Of a stretch of DNA of 29,829 nucleotides, positions 22,887 through 29,829 are shown one piece after another; within the stretch, counting starts at the first letter, position 1; each line of letters starts with the position of its first letter. Position numbers and translations under genes: made by a program. A model generated the notes under the pieces. That model saw only the letters and a program-made list of their open reading frames with translations, made no database searches and was not told the DNA's origin. The stretch is from Fervidobacterium sp. (GTDB taxonomy: Bacteria; Thermotogota; Thermotogae; Thermotogales; Fervidobacteriaceae), in contig DPXZ01000005.1 of NCBI GenBank assembly GCA_003526765.1, forward strand, positions 1 through 29,829. The letters are read 5' to 3'.

Positions 22887-23954
22887 TGGAGAAGCTATGA
22901 CCACGAATTTATCGATCACAGATATTATAAGGTTCTGACTTCCAATCCTATTTATTGCACTGCGCAGTAAATAGGCTTTTGTTTTTATGGAGAATTCCTT
23001 TGCACACTCCACTTCTAATGTGCCTTTGTATGCAATCGAACTATAATGAGAAACAACGACTATTTGATTTGATCGCGTGTACAGCTCTATATCCGAAAAT
23101 CTTCCAGCTAAGAGCGCCCTACGGAGTACTTTCTGAAGTTGGCTTGTAAACAATCTACAGTCTGGTGTAACTTGAGCACACAATTGCCTAACCCTTTCTG
23201 GAGATTGGCTTGGTACGTCACCACAGATGGTGTAAATAGCCTCGCCAGTTAAGTGCATCTTCTCTTCTGCGCTATTGAATGTTATCTTCAGTTCTTCTAT
23301 CTCTTCCAATTCCATCGACTTTATCAAATGTCTTGCAGAAACAAATGGGATACTTATCTCTTCTGGTAATGCCGCTTGAGTTTGTCCGACGTTTTCTGCC
23401 TTTAATCTTGCATAAGAGACTATCCCAGCGTGCTGTGAGACAAACTCAAATGCACTAGCAGAATAGAAAATATCGACTGAACTTCCTTCCTCCAAATACC
23501 CTGATACCAAATCGAGTTCTGCAAGGAACTTCCTCTTTGATATGCGTATTGTATCCTCGTCGGTTTGCTTTTGAATGTGAAATTCGTGCTCTCTCTGAGA
23601 TGGGATGTAACCGACCTTCAGCTGGAGAATCTCACTGAGACACTTGAGGGATAGAATGCCATTTTGGTATGAAAAAACTACCTTGCCACTCAGTTCTGAT
23701 GTGAACTGCTTTACGACGTCCAACGGGACTTCAAATGGAGACAATGACTTTGAAAGTAGAAAAGGAGAAAGGTCGAAATAACCGGTAAGACAACCATCGG
23801 ATGCCATTACATACATCTCATTATCTTCAGCAAAAAAGGCAATTTTCCTATTCGATGGTTCTAACGTGCCACACACCTTATCTGCCTTCTTTAAGATGTT
23901 CTTAAATCTTTCAGCGTCTATCTCGAGTATGTAAGAGCTCATACGCCCACACAT
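22842..23954 (-). CDS. Divergent DNA sliding-clamp-like protein (DnaN paralogue)
   Basis: This 370-residue protein has the length and rough repeat pattern of a DNA polymerase III beta clamp, but it is strongly diverged. Clamp-like pieces in the three expected thirds: DKVCGTLEPSNRKIAFFAED and MASDGCLTGYFDLS; RKFLAELDLVSGYLEEGSSV and SYARLKAENV; PDCRLFTSQLQKVLRRALLA and SHYSSIAYKGTLEVE. The usual end with a proline-methionine-arginine motif is replaced by SLTRFLILGNQGSQ. I do not think it is the main clamp, which is usually near dnaA and better conserved. Starts at 23954 or 23942; neither has a strong ribosome binding site. It follows tsaD by 22 bases and converges on flgJ, overlapping it by 45 bases. 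Role unknown. Confidence 0.65.
   Translation of the reverse strand: MCGRMSSYILEIDAERFKNILKKADKVCGTLEPSNRKIAFFAEDNEMYVMASDGCLTGYFDLSPFLLSKSLSPFEVPLDVVKQFTSELSGKVVFSYQNGILSLKCLSEILQLKVGYIPSQREHEFHIQKQTDEDTIRISKRKFLAELDLVSGYLEEGSSVDIFYSASAFEFVSQHAGIVSYARLKAENVGQTQAALPEEISIPFVSARHLIKSMELEEIEELKITFNSAEEKMHLTGEAIYTICGDVPSQSPERVRQLCAQVTPDCRLFTSQLQKVLRRALLAGRFSDIELYTRSNQIVVVSHYSSIAYKGTLEVECAKEFSIKTKAYLLRSAINRIGSQNLIISVIDKFVVIASPSLTRFLILGNQGSQ
22947..22986 (+). terminator. Flagellar operon terminator inside the opposing gene
   Basis: CCTATTTA (22947-22954) pairs with TAAATAGG (22968-22975); TTGC/GCAG extends it to a 12-bp stem (one G-T pair) around a 5-base loop. CTTTTGTTTTT follows. It lies 60 bases after the flgJ stop, in the orientation for the flagellar operon, yet within the coding sequence of the minus-strand clamp-like gene (codons for AYLLRSAINR). 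Confidence 0.8.
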
Positions 23955-23976
23955 CCAACATCAGTTTTGTAAGATG

Positions 23977-24990
23977 TCATTGCATCATCATTTCGAAAAA
24001 ATTCGGAGATGGCTCTATATCAAGACCATCGTCGTATCCAAGTTTCAATCTCTCGATTCCGGCCCTTGCAATCATTGCAGCATTGTCTGAACAAAACTCC
24101 AGTGGCGGAAGATAGAAATTGAATTGTGTTGATAGTTCATCTATCTTTTGTCTGAGCCTACTATTTGCCGCAACTCCACCTGCAAGTACTATGTCTTTCA
24201 ATCCATTTTCCTTTGCAGCCTTCGTAACTTTGTATAGTAAGACATCCAATATGGCTTCTTGAGCACTCGCGGCTAAATCATTTATGGGTAACGTTTCTTC
24301 GGTGTAACCAGATTTCTTCAATCGATTTATTTCATACAACACGGCAGTCTTCAGACCAGAAAAGCTAAAATCGAAGTCAGGATCGTAGATTTTAGGCCTC
24401 GTGAAAGAAAATGCCTTTGAGTTACCATTTTTTGCCAATTGATCTATCACAGGACCGCCAGGATATCCAAGGCCAAGCAGTCTTGATATCTTGTCAAAAG
24501 CCTCACCAGCCGCATCATCTACGCTACGTCCAATGATCTTTATATCTTCATAACCTCCAACCTTCATTATGAGCGTGTGTCCACCAGAGACCATTAAAAC
24601 TATGTAAGGTGGTTTCAACTGAGGATATGCAAGGTAATTTGCGTAGACATGACCAACGATGTGGTTTACACCAACTAACTTCTTTTGATACCTTAAAGCT
24701 AATCCCTTTGCAAAAGACACACCAACAAGGAGCGCACCAATTAATCCGGGGCCCTTTGTCACAGCGATGCCATCTACTTGTTCTATTGGAACGTTACTTT
24801 GGTCCATTAGCTCAGAGAAAAGAATAGGGAGCGTCTTTAGATGCTCCCGTGCTGCTATTTCAGGTACAACTCCACCAAATTTTTTATGTGTTGCTATCTG
24901 CGAATATATCAAATTTGCTACTACTTTATCATCCTCGACTAATGCGACGGATGTTTCATCGCAACTAGTTTCTATCCCTAAAACAAGCAT
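23977..24990 (-). CDS. tsaD: tRNA N6-adenosine threonylcarbamoyltransferase TsaD
   Basis: This 337-residue protein is TsaD (Kae1/Gcp family), which moves the threonylcarbamoyl group from its adenylate onto A37 of tRNAs reading ANN codons, together with TsaB and TsaE. Seen: GIETSCDETSVALVEDDKV, FGGVVPEIAAREHLKTLPIL, GPGLIGALLVGVSFAKGLAL, the metal-binding VNHIVGHVYANYLA, VLMVSGGHTLI, DDAAGEAFDKISRLLGLGYP, FSFSGLKTAV, LAGGVAANSRLR and EFCSDNAAMIARAG. Length is usual. It begins 34 bases after clpX and is followed after 22 bases by the clamp-like gene, all on the minus strand. Its product t6A37 is the substrate of MtaB, encoded elsewhere in this window. Confidence 0.97.
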   Translation of the reverse strand: MLVLGIETSCDETSVALVEDDKVVANLIYSQIATHKKFGGVVPEIAAREHLKTLPILFSELMDQSNVPIEQVDGIAVTKGPGLIGALLVGVSFAKGLALRYQKKLVGVNHIVGHVYANYLAYPQLKPPYIVLMVSGGHTLIMKVGGYEDIKIIGRSVDDAAGEAFDKISRLLGLGYPGGPVIDQLAKNGNSKAFSFTRPKIYDPDFDFSFSGLKTAVLYEINRLKKSGYTEETLPINDLAASAQEAILDVLLYKVTKAAKENGLKDIVLAGGVAANSRLRQKIDELSTQFNFYLPPLEFCSDNAAMIARAGIERLKLGYDDGLDIEPSPNFFEMMMQ

Positions 24991-25024
24991 ATTTCATATC
25001 ACCAATCCGTAGAGAAATTCCATC

Positions 25025-26254
25025 TCAAGCGGACTCTTTCAAGAAAATCTGCGGTCTTTCTCTCTTCGTTACGCAATCTTCCGTGATTATAACCTTATCA
25101 ACTGCTTTTAAGTCAGGTATATCGAACATGATATCGATCATGACTTCCTCAAAGACGCTCTTCAACGCACGCGCACCTGTACCTCTTCTCAGAGCTTCTT
25201 TGGCAATTGCATACAGTGCATCTTCTGATATCTCCAAATTCACACCATCTATTTCAAAAAGTTTCTTGTACTGTTTCAATACAGCATTCTTTGGCTCCCT
25301 CAAAATTCTCACGAGGTCCTCTATACTCAAATCTTCGAGTGTCCCTATGACAGGAAATCTGCCAATGAACTCGGGCATCAAGCCGTATTCAACGAGATCA
25401 TCAGGTGTAACATGCCTCAGTATTTCTCCAAGCCTCAGTTCTTCTTTGCTCTTAACAGGTGCGTTAAAGCCCATCGTGCTTCCTTCAATTCGTCTTTTAA
25501 CGATCTCATCCAAGCTATCGAAGGCACCACCCACTATGAATAATATATTCGTTGTATCGATCTTTATAAACTCTTGGTAAGGATGTTTCCTACCACCCTG
25601 AGGCGGTACGTTTGCAACGGTACCTTCAACGATCTTGAGTAGCCCTTTCTGTACGCCTTCTCCACTTACGTCTCTTGTTATCGATGGATTTGGTGATTTT
25701 CTGGCAATCTTATCTATCTCGTCGATATATATGATTCCATATTGTGCACGCTCTACATCGAAATTTGTAACTTCCAAGAGCCTCAAAAGCACATTTTCTA
25801 CATCTTCTCCAACGTATCCTGCTTCAGTTAGTGGGGTTGCATCGGCTATTGCAAATGGTACATCCAGTATGCGTGCAAGAATCCTTGCCATGAGTGTTTT
25901 ACCACTACCCGTAGGTCCTATCAGAATTATATTCGACTTTTCGATCTCCACATCGTTTGCATCTTTGCCAAAAAATACTCTCTTGTAATGATTGTACACA
26001 GCAACAGAGAGAATTCTTTTCACTCTCTCTTGACCTATAACGTACTTATCTAATTCACTCTTTATTTGGGAAGGTGTTGGAATGTCTCTCTTATCTTTCG
26101 TAGTAGCTACAGGCTTTAACTTCTGATCACTTTGCAGTATATCATGGAAAAGTTCTACACACTCGTTACATATGTATACATTTCCAGGACCTGCTATCAA
26201 CTTCTCTACCTTATCCGACGACCTTCCGCAAAAAGAACAAAACTTTTGTGCCAT
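25025..26254 (-). CDS. clpX: ATP-dependent Clp protease ATP-binding subunit ClpX
   Basis: This 409-residue AAA+ unfoldase feeds proteins to ClpP. The ATG at 26254 is chosen because GAGGAGG lies 6 bases upstream (26261-26267) and the protein then begins [13 protein letters not shown], as in the family; the frame stays open 20 codons further up without a good start. Seen: an N-terminal zinc finger (Cys6, Cys9, Cys29, Cys32), Walker [17 protein letters not shown], the pore loop [11 protein letters not shown], Walker [14 protein letters not shown], the [10 protein letters not shown] loop, a ClpP-docking tripeptide MGF (IGF in E. coli), [16 protein letters not shown], and sensor 2 [17 protein letters not shown]. 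clpP is not in the window. It heads the clpX-tsaD-clamp-like unit with two candidate promoters upstream. Confidence 0.98.
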   Translation of the reverse strand: MAQKFCSFCGRSSDKVEKLIAGPGNVYICNECVELFHDILQSDQKLKPVATTKDKRDIPTPSQIKSELDKYVIGQERVKRILSVAVYNHYKRVFFGKDANDVEIEKSNIILIGPTGSGKTLMARILARILDVPFAIADATPLTEAGYVGEDVENVLLRLLEVTNFDVERAQYGIIYIDEIDKIARKSPNPSITRDVSGEGVQKGLLKIVEGTVANVPPQGGRKHPYQEFIKIDTTNILFIVGGAFDSLDEIVKRRIEGSTMGFNAPVKSKEELRLGEILRHVTPDDLVEYGLMPEFIGRFPVIGTLEDLSIEDLVRILREPKNAVLKQYKKLFEIDGVNLEISEDALYAIAKEALRRGTGARALKSVFEEVMIDIMFDIPDLKAVDKVIITEDCVTKRERPQIFLKESA

Positions 26255-26356
26255 ACCATTCCTCCTCGTTTCTCTCCTTAATCGCTTCGATACTATATAT
26301 CCTGTACTGTCCATTTTTCGACAAATACAATTTTACAATGTCCATTTATTCAATAT

Positions 26357-26385
26357 ATGATATTACAAAAAATGTTCAATGTCAA
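26357..26385 (-). promoter_or_regulatory. clpX promoter, proximal
   Basis: On the minus strand TTGACA (26385-26380) is followed after 17 bases by TATCAT (26362-26357), a near-consensus sigma-A promoter. Transcription would start near 26350, about 95 bases before the clpX start codon. Confidence 0.7.
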
Positions 26386-26423
26386 TAAACTCATTGTGTC
26401 ATCAGGTTAGAATAAGTAAAGAG

Positions 26424-26432
26424 ATTATAGCA
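26424..26432 (-). promoter_or_regulatory. clpX promoter, distal (extended -10)
   Basis: The minus strand reads TGCTATAAT at 26432-26424, a perfect extended -10 element. No good -35 hexamer is seen. It would act in tandem with the TTGACA/TATCAT promoter some 70 bases downstream. Confidence 0.5.
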
Positions 26433-26458
26433 AACGGGTAAGTTTAATAAACTAAAGA

Positions 26459-26477
26459 TTGCACATTAGCTGTGCAA
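26459..26477 (-). terminator. Hairpin downstream of the transporter operon, weak terminator candidate
   Basis: TTGCACA (26459-26465) and TGTGCAA (26471-26477) form a 7-bp stem with a 5-base loop. On the minus strand it lies 35 bases past the last permease stop, but only TCTTT follows, so termination would be weak. It could instead be a protein-binding dyad. Confidence 0.35.
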
Positions 26478-26511
26478 AAACGTTATACTGTCCATTCATT
26501 TCTACTAACTA

Positions 26512-27369
26512 TTACCCCTTAAGTCCTGTACCCACGAGTGATTTAACAAATAGATCTTGCAAGAAGAAGAAAATTAGCAGCGTTGGTAAGAGTGCAACGA
26601 CAGTTGCCGCCATTATTACTGCCCAGTTATTTGCCGATTCTGCGTTCATTATCATATTTATAGCAACTTGAACAGTCTTCATGTCATCTCTCATACACGC
26701 TATCATTGGCCACAAGTACATATTCCATGCATAAGTAAAATTGATAACGGCAGCACCTGCTATTATGGGTCTTGATAACGGAAGGATTACCTTAGTCAAA
26801 TACTGAATCGAAGATGCACCATCGATTTTTGCTGCATCCTCAAAATCTTTTGGGATAGTCTTGAAATGTTGCTGAAAGATAAACGTGTTAGTTGCACTTG
26901 CAAGGAAAGGTATTATCATAGCTTGATAAGAATTGACCCACCCGAACGAACTGATGACCTGGAATAATGGTATTATCAAAACTATTTCAGCTGGGATGTA
27001 CAGTGTAGCAAAAAGAATGGCGAAAGAGAATTTATCACCTTTGAACTTAAAGTTCGCGTAGGCATATCCAGAAAGAACACCCGTAAAAAGTTTCCCAGCT
27101 GTTATGAAAACTGATACAATTAAACTATTCAACATCATCCGCCCAAACGGTACCACCTTAAACGCTTGAATGTAATTCTGAATGTGGAATCCTCTGGGAA
27201 GAATCTTCGGTGGAAAAGAAAATACCACATGTGGAGGTTGTACACTCATTGTAAATGCAAGAAAAATTGGACCAAACATGAAAATGGCAAAGAGTATCAT
27301 TGCAAATTCTATTAGACATGTCTTAACAAGTTTCTTTGTATTAATCTTTTTCTTATCCCTTACTACCAC
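26512..27369 (-). CDS. ugpE: Sugar or glycerol-phosphate ABC transporter permease, UgpE/MalG type
   Basis: This 285-residue inner-membrane permease has six hydrophobic segments and the MalG-family ATPase-coupling (EAA) loop EDAAKIDGASSIQYLTKVIL at about residues 187-206. Other matches: FPPKILPRGFHIQNYIQAFK after the first segment, NSLIVSVFITAGKLFTGVLS, YIPAEIVLIIPLFQVISSFG, and WNMYLWPMIACMRDDMKTVQ. The GTG at 27369 follows GGAGGGTGA (27384-27376). It is the last gene of the unit, 65 bases after its partner permease. Ugp type is inferred from the binding protein; the substrate could be another sugar-like compound. No ATPase is encoded here, so a shared one is probably used. Confidence 0.9.
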   Translation of the reverse strand: MVVRDKKKINTKKLVKTCLIEFAMILFAIFMFGPIFLAFTMSVQPPHVVFSFPPKILPRGFHIQNYIQAFKVVPFGRMMLNSLIVSVFITAGKLFTGVLSGYAYANFKFKGDKFSFAILFATLYIPAEIVLIIPLFQVISSFGWVNSYQAMIIPFLASATNTFIFQQHFKTIPKDFEDAAKIDGASSIQYLTKVILPLSRPIIAGAAVINFTYAWNMYLWPMIACMRDDMKTVQVAINMIMNAESANNWAVIMAATVVALLPTLLIFFFLQDLFVKSLVGTGLKG

Positions 27370-27434
27370 GCTACATCACCCTCCAAACATAATCGATACA
27401 AGTGAGTACACGACAATACAAAAGCTATTGAAAG

Positions 27435-28349
27435 TTATTGATAGTATACTTCTTTTCTGCCAACTCTAAAGTAAATGAATGTGACGATAGACATGATTAT
27501 GAAAAGTACAACTGTTTGAGCAGATGCAGGACCTGTCTTTGAGAATCTGAAACCATCAATGTATATTTTGTAAATCAAATTGGTGGTATACTCACCAGGG
27601 CCACCTCTCGTCATAACATCTATAATCGCAAATGATTCAAATGTGGAACTTATTATGTTCATTATAATAAGATAATACGTAGTTGGCGAGAGGAGTGGGA
27701 AGAGTATCTTCCACATTATTGACCATGTATTTGCACCGTCAAGCCTAGATGCCTCGATCAGTTCGTCTGAAACCCCCTGTAAACCAGCTAAGTAGAATAT
27801 AATATCAAATGGAAGTGTTTTCCATATACTGGCTATTATGACAGCAAAAGCTGCATATGGTATCGTAACTAGCCAATTGACTTGTATTCCAAACGCATTT
27901 GCCATGACATAGTTTACATATCCAACTACCGGATTAAGAAGAAATCCCCAAAGTGCACCAGCAACTGCTGTTGAGACTGCATAAGGAGCAAAAATAAGGG
28001 TCCTGAAAAATCTTACACCTGGAACTTTCTGATTAAGCAGTATGGCTACCAAGAAGGATACCAAAACACTTGTTAAAACTGTTGTACCAGTAAAAATGAG
28101 TGTAAAACTCACCGACTTTATGAAACGCTCGTCTGTGAACATCTCAATAAAATTTTGCATTCCTACGAATACTTTTCTATTGCCAAATGGCGAGACCTTA
28201 AAAAAGCTGAGATAGAAAGAATAAAGTGCTGGAAAATATATGAATAAAGTGATGATTACAAATGTAGGTAATATGAGAATATATGGGAAAAATTTCCCGG
28301 TTCTTTTGCTTAATCTCATTTTTCTTCTCTTTGTAGATAACTCATTCAT
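27435..28349 (-). CDS. ugpA: Sugar or glycerol-phosphate ABC transporter permease, UgpA/MalF type
   Basis: This 304-residue permease has a basic N-terminus (STKRRKMRLSKRTGK), six hydrophobic segments and the EAA loop ELIEASRLDGANTWSIMWKI. Other family features are PYILILPTFVIITLFIYFPA, SFYLSFFKVSPFGNRKVFVG, MQNFIEMFTDERF, LIFAPYAVSTAVAGALWGFL, and the TRGGPGEYTTNLIYKIYIDG segment common in MalF/UgpA proteins. The ATG at 28349 follows AGGAG (28362-28358) by 8 bases; an in-frame ATG 21 bases further up lies ahead of that site. It pairs with the UgpE-type permease. A terminator-like hairpin separates it from the binding-protein gene, which probably keeps permease levels below those of the binding protein. 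Confidence 0.92.
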   Translation of the reverse strand: MNELSTKRRKMRLSKRTGKFFPYILILPTFVIITLFIYFPALYSFYLSFFKVSPFGNRKVFVGMQNFIEMFTDERFIKSVSFTLIFTGTTVLTSVLVSFLVAILLNQKVPGVRFFRTLIFAPYAVSTAVAGALWGFLLNPVVGYVNYVMANAFGIQVNWLVTIPYAAFAVIIASIWKTLPFDIIFYLAGLQGVSDELIEASRLDGANTWSIMWKILFPLLSPTTYYLIIMNIISSTFESFAIIDVMTRGGPGEYTTNLIYKIYIDGFRFSKTGPASAQTVVLFIIMSIVTFIYFRVGRKEVYYQ

Positions 28350-28444
28350 TACTATCTCTCCTTTCCTCAACTGTGTTCGACTTGCTCAAACAAAAAGTAG
28401 CCTTACCTTTGTTGCTGAGAAAGTTTGGTGTAATGCAATATTGT

Positions 28445-28480
28445 AAAACAGAAAATAGGCTGGTTCATCACCAGCCTATT
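28445..28480 (-). terminator. Terminator-like hairpin between the binding protein and the permeases
   Basis: Read on the minus strand, AATAGGCTGGT (28480-28470) pairs with ACCAGCCTATT (28464-28454) around a 5-base loop, an 11-bp perfect stem, followed by TTCTGTTTTA. It begins 12 bases after the binding-protein stop and lies about 100 bases before the permease start. Partial read-through would give more binding protein than permease. Confidence 0.7.
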
Positions 28481-28492
28481 CAAAGGTAATTA

Positions 28493-29791
28493 TTAGAAGT
28501 ATTGCTTTATTGCGTTGTTTGCAGATTTTTCAGCCTCTTCCAGTGCTTGCTGTGGAGTTAACTGACCATTAAGCATTTTTTGAACCGCTGTCTCTATAGC
28601 ATTCCTGATTTCTGGGAATGCACCCACAACTGCTCCCATTGTTGCATAAGATGGAATTGTTTCGACCAATTGCCGTATTGCCACGTAGTGCATTGGATTA
28701 TCTTTGTAATAATCTTGCTTTTGTAACTTGTCGATGGCATCATTTCTAACTGGAAAATATCCTGTACCTTTATGCCATTGTATCTGTGGATCAACATCGG
28801 CTAAATACTTAACAAGTTTCCAGGATGCATCGATTTCATCTTGGTTTTTCTGTTTGATTATCCACAAACTTCCGCCACCGGGTATCACACCTGCTCTTTG
28901 TACTCCATCTGGGATGGGGATGTATGCTGCACCGATTTCAAATCCTTGTTTCTTCGATTCAGATAGTAATAATGCGACATCGGATGTGGAAGTGATCAAC
29001 ATACCGACTGTTTGTGATAGGAACAATTGTCGAGCAGCTGTCCAGTCGCCGGGTTTTGTATTTATCATCAAACCTTCTTTCGTAAGTGTATTCCAAAAGT
29101 CAAATATCTTCAAACCAGCATCGTTATTGAAAACAACTTTTGTGACTGGTCCTGTCCTACCGTTATTGTTATCAACGAGCAGTTTGTTCTGCTCCGCCAT
29201 CCATTCTTCAAAGAACCAAGAATAAAGATTCCATGTTATTCCCGTTCTCGTTATGTTGCCTTTGCTATCTTTACTTAGTAGCTTCTTAGAATATTGTATT
29301 ACCTCGCTGAAGGTCTTTGGAGGCTTGTTAGGATCCAATCCAGCTTGCTTGAACATCGTTTTGTTGTAGAAAAGTAGAGGTGTTGAACTATTCCAAGGCA
29401 TGGAGTACAGTTTTCCACCTATACTATAGTAATTGCGAACTTGCGACACAAGCTTGCTTTTGTCAAATGTTGGATCCTTCTTAATTAAGTCTTCCACAGG
29501 TACTATTAAGCCACTGTCTATCATTTTTTTCGTACTGATTTCATTTAGCTGGACAATGTGTGGTGGTGTGCCTGCCTGTAGTGCTGCAACAGTTTTGGCC
29601 AAGATTTCTTCATAACTCCCAACATACTGAACGGTAACTTCAATATCAGGATTTGCTTTCATGAAATCATTTACCGTATTCTGAATGAGTGTGATCCTGT
29701 CACCGCCCATCGCATGCCAGAATTGAATCTTTACCTTTGCAAAACTGAATATCGACAATGTAACCATAAGTACCACTAAGAACTTCTTCAT
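28493..29791 (-). CDS. ugpB: ABC transporter substrate-binding protein, UgpB-like
   Basis: This 432-residue family 1 extracellular solute-binding protein has a Sec signal peptide (MKKFLVVLMVTLSIFSFAKV; no lipobox). The mature N-terminus has the UgpB-like features IQFWHAMGGDRITLIQ, FMKANPDIEVTVQYVGSYEE, ILAKTVAALQAGTPPHIVQL and TKKMIDSGLIVPVEDLI. Later it has YSMPWNSSTPLLFYNKTMFK, GVIPGGGSLWIIKQK and GTGYFPVRNDAID. These match glycerol-3-phosphate or glycerophosphodiester binding proteins, but related proteins bind sugars, so the ligand is inferred. ATG at 29791 follows GGGAGGGG (29804-29797). It is the first gene of the unit; its promoter lies at or beyond the window's right edge. Confidence 0.92.
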   Translation of the reverse strand: MKKFLVVLMVTLSIFSFAKVKIQFWHAMGGDRITLIQNTVNDFMKANPDIEVTVQYVGSYEEILAKTVAALQAGTPPHIVQLNEISTKKMIDSGLIVPVEDLIKKDPTFDKSKLVSQVRNYYSIGGKLYSMPWNSSTPLLFYNKTMFKQAGLDPNKPPKTFSEVIQYSKKLLSKDSKGNITRTGITWNLYSWFFEEWMAEQNKLLVDNNNGRTGPVTKVVFNNDAGLKIFDFWNTLTKEGLMINTKPGDWTAARQLFLSQTVGMLITSTSDVALLLSESKKQGFEIGAAYIPIPDGVQRAGVIPGGGSLWIIKQKNQDEIDASWKLVKYLADVDPQIQWHKGTGYFPVRNDAIDKLQKQDYYKDNPMHYVAIRQLVETIPSYATMGAVVGAFPEIRNAIETAVQKMLNGQLTPQQALEEAEKSANNAIKQYF

Positions 29792-29829
29792 ATTTGCCCC
29801 TCCCTTTTCTGATTTTTGAAACCTATACC

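Larger units (their letters stand above)
26308..26496. repeat. Three copies of TGTCCATT around the clpX promoters
   Basis: TGTCCATTT occurs at 26308-26316 and 26339-26347, 31 bases apart (about three helical turns), and TGTCCATT again at 26489-26496, between the promoters and the neighbouring permease gene. On the clpX strand each reads AATGGACA. They may be operator half-sites; the sequence is not a CIRCE or CtsR box. Chance is possible in this AT-rich stretch. Confidence 0.3.

Noticed and set aside
24609..25012. Plus-strand open frames opposite tsaD
   Set aside because: They are shadows of a well-conserved gene, without ribosome binding sites.
26255..26400. CIRCE or CtsR operator upstream of clpX
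   Set aside because: I looked for the CIRCE inverted repeat and the GGTCAAA direct repeats and found neither; only the TGTCCATT repeats are present.

Overview
The window looks like a chromosomal segment from a Thermotogota bacterium, most likely Fervidobacterium or a close relative. This is inferred from recalled protein resemblance to Thermotoga maritima (GcvT, aspartate aminotransferase, class IV aminotransferase), moderate G+C, purine-rich coding strands and strong AGGAGG-type ribosome binding sites. The run class IV aminotransferase, DUF721 protein, GyrB also matches the order I recall from that lineage. No rRNA, tRNA, CRISPR array, insertion sequence or prophage is visible.

Layout, plus strand first. 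Positions 1-1277 hold the 3' part of apbE and a YbaB/EbfC protein, closed by a terminator. An extended -10 promoter then precedes a rhomboid protease, a secreted protein of unknown role and a TIGR03960-type radical SAM protein. Next come a nicotinate phosphoribosyltransferase, the glycine cleavage genes gcvT, gcvPA and gcvPB, and an aspartate-type aminotransferase that ends at a strong terminator (11981-12025). A new promoter at 12085 opens a tightly packed run to 18881: a small lysine-rich protein, a degenerate ABC-type ATPase, a PfkB kinase, a two-CBS protein, MtaB, a class IV aminotransferase, a DUF721 protein and GyrB. A small membrane protein follows. About 400 bases without a confident gene precede the flagellar P/L-ring operon flgA-flgH-flgI-flgJ(rod-binding), whose terminator lies inside the coding sequence of the convergent neighbour.

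On the minus strand, clpX, tsaD and a divergent sliding-clamp-like gene form one unit read from near 26430 down to 22842. Further right, a Ugp-type ABC transporter (binding protein, then two permeases, no ATPase) runs from 29791 to 26512, with a terminator-like hairpin between the binding protein and the permeases.

Functional links: GcvT, GcvPA and GcvPB are three parts of the glycine cleavage system, but the lipoyl carrier gcvH is not here. MtaB and TsaD act on the same tRNA position (t6A37, then ms2t6A37). FlgA, FlgH, FlgI and the FlgJ-type protein assemble the outer rings and rod of the flagellum.

The most notable points are: a DUF2007 domain fused in frame to GcvT, with an internal ribosome binding site and GTG exactly at the domain border; an ABC-type ATPase that keeps Walker A but has lost the other catalytic motifs; a divergent DnaN paralogue; and a terminator embedded in an opposing gene. 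I found no clear-cut new defence or mobile system; most of the window is housekeeping DNA with some unusual architecture.
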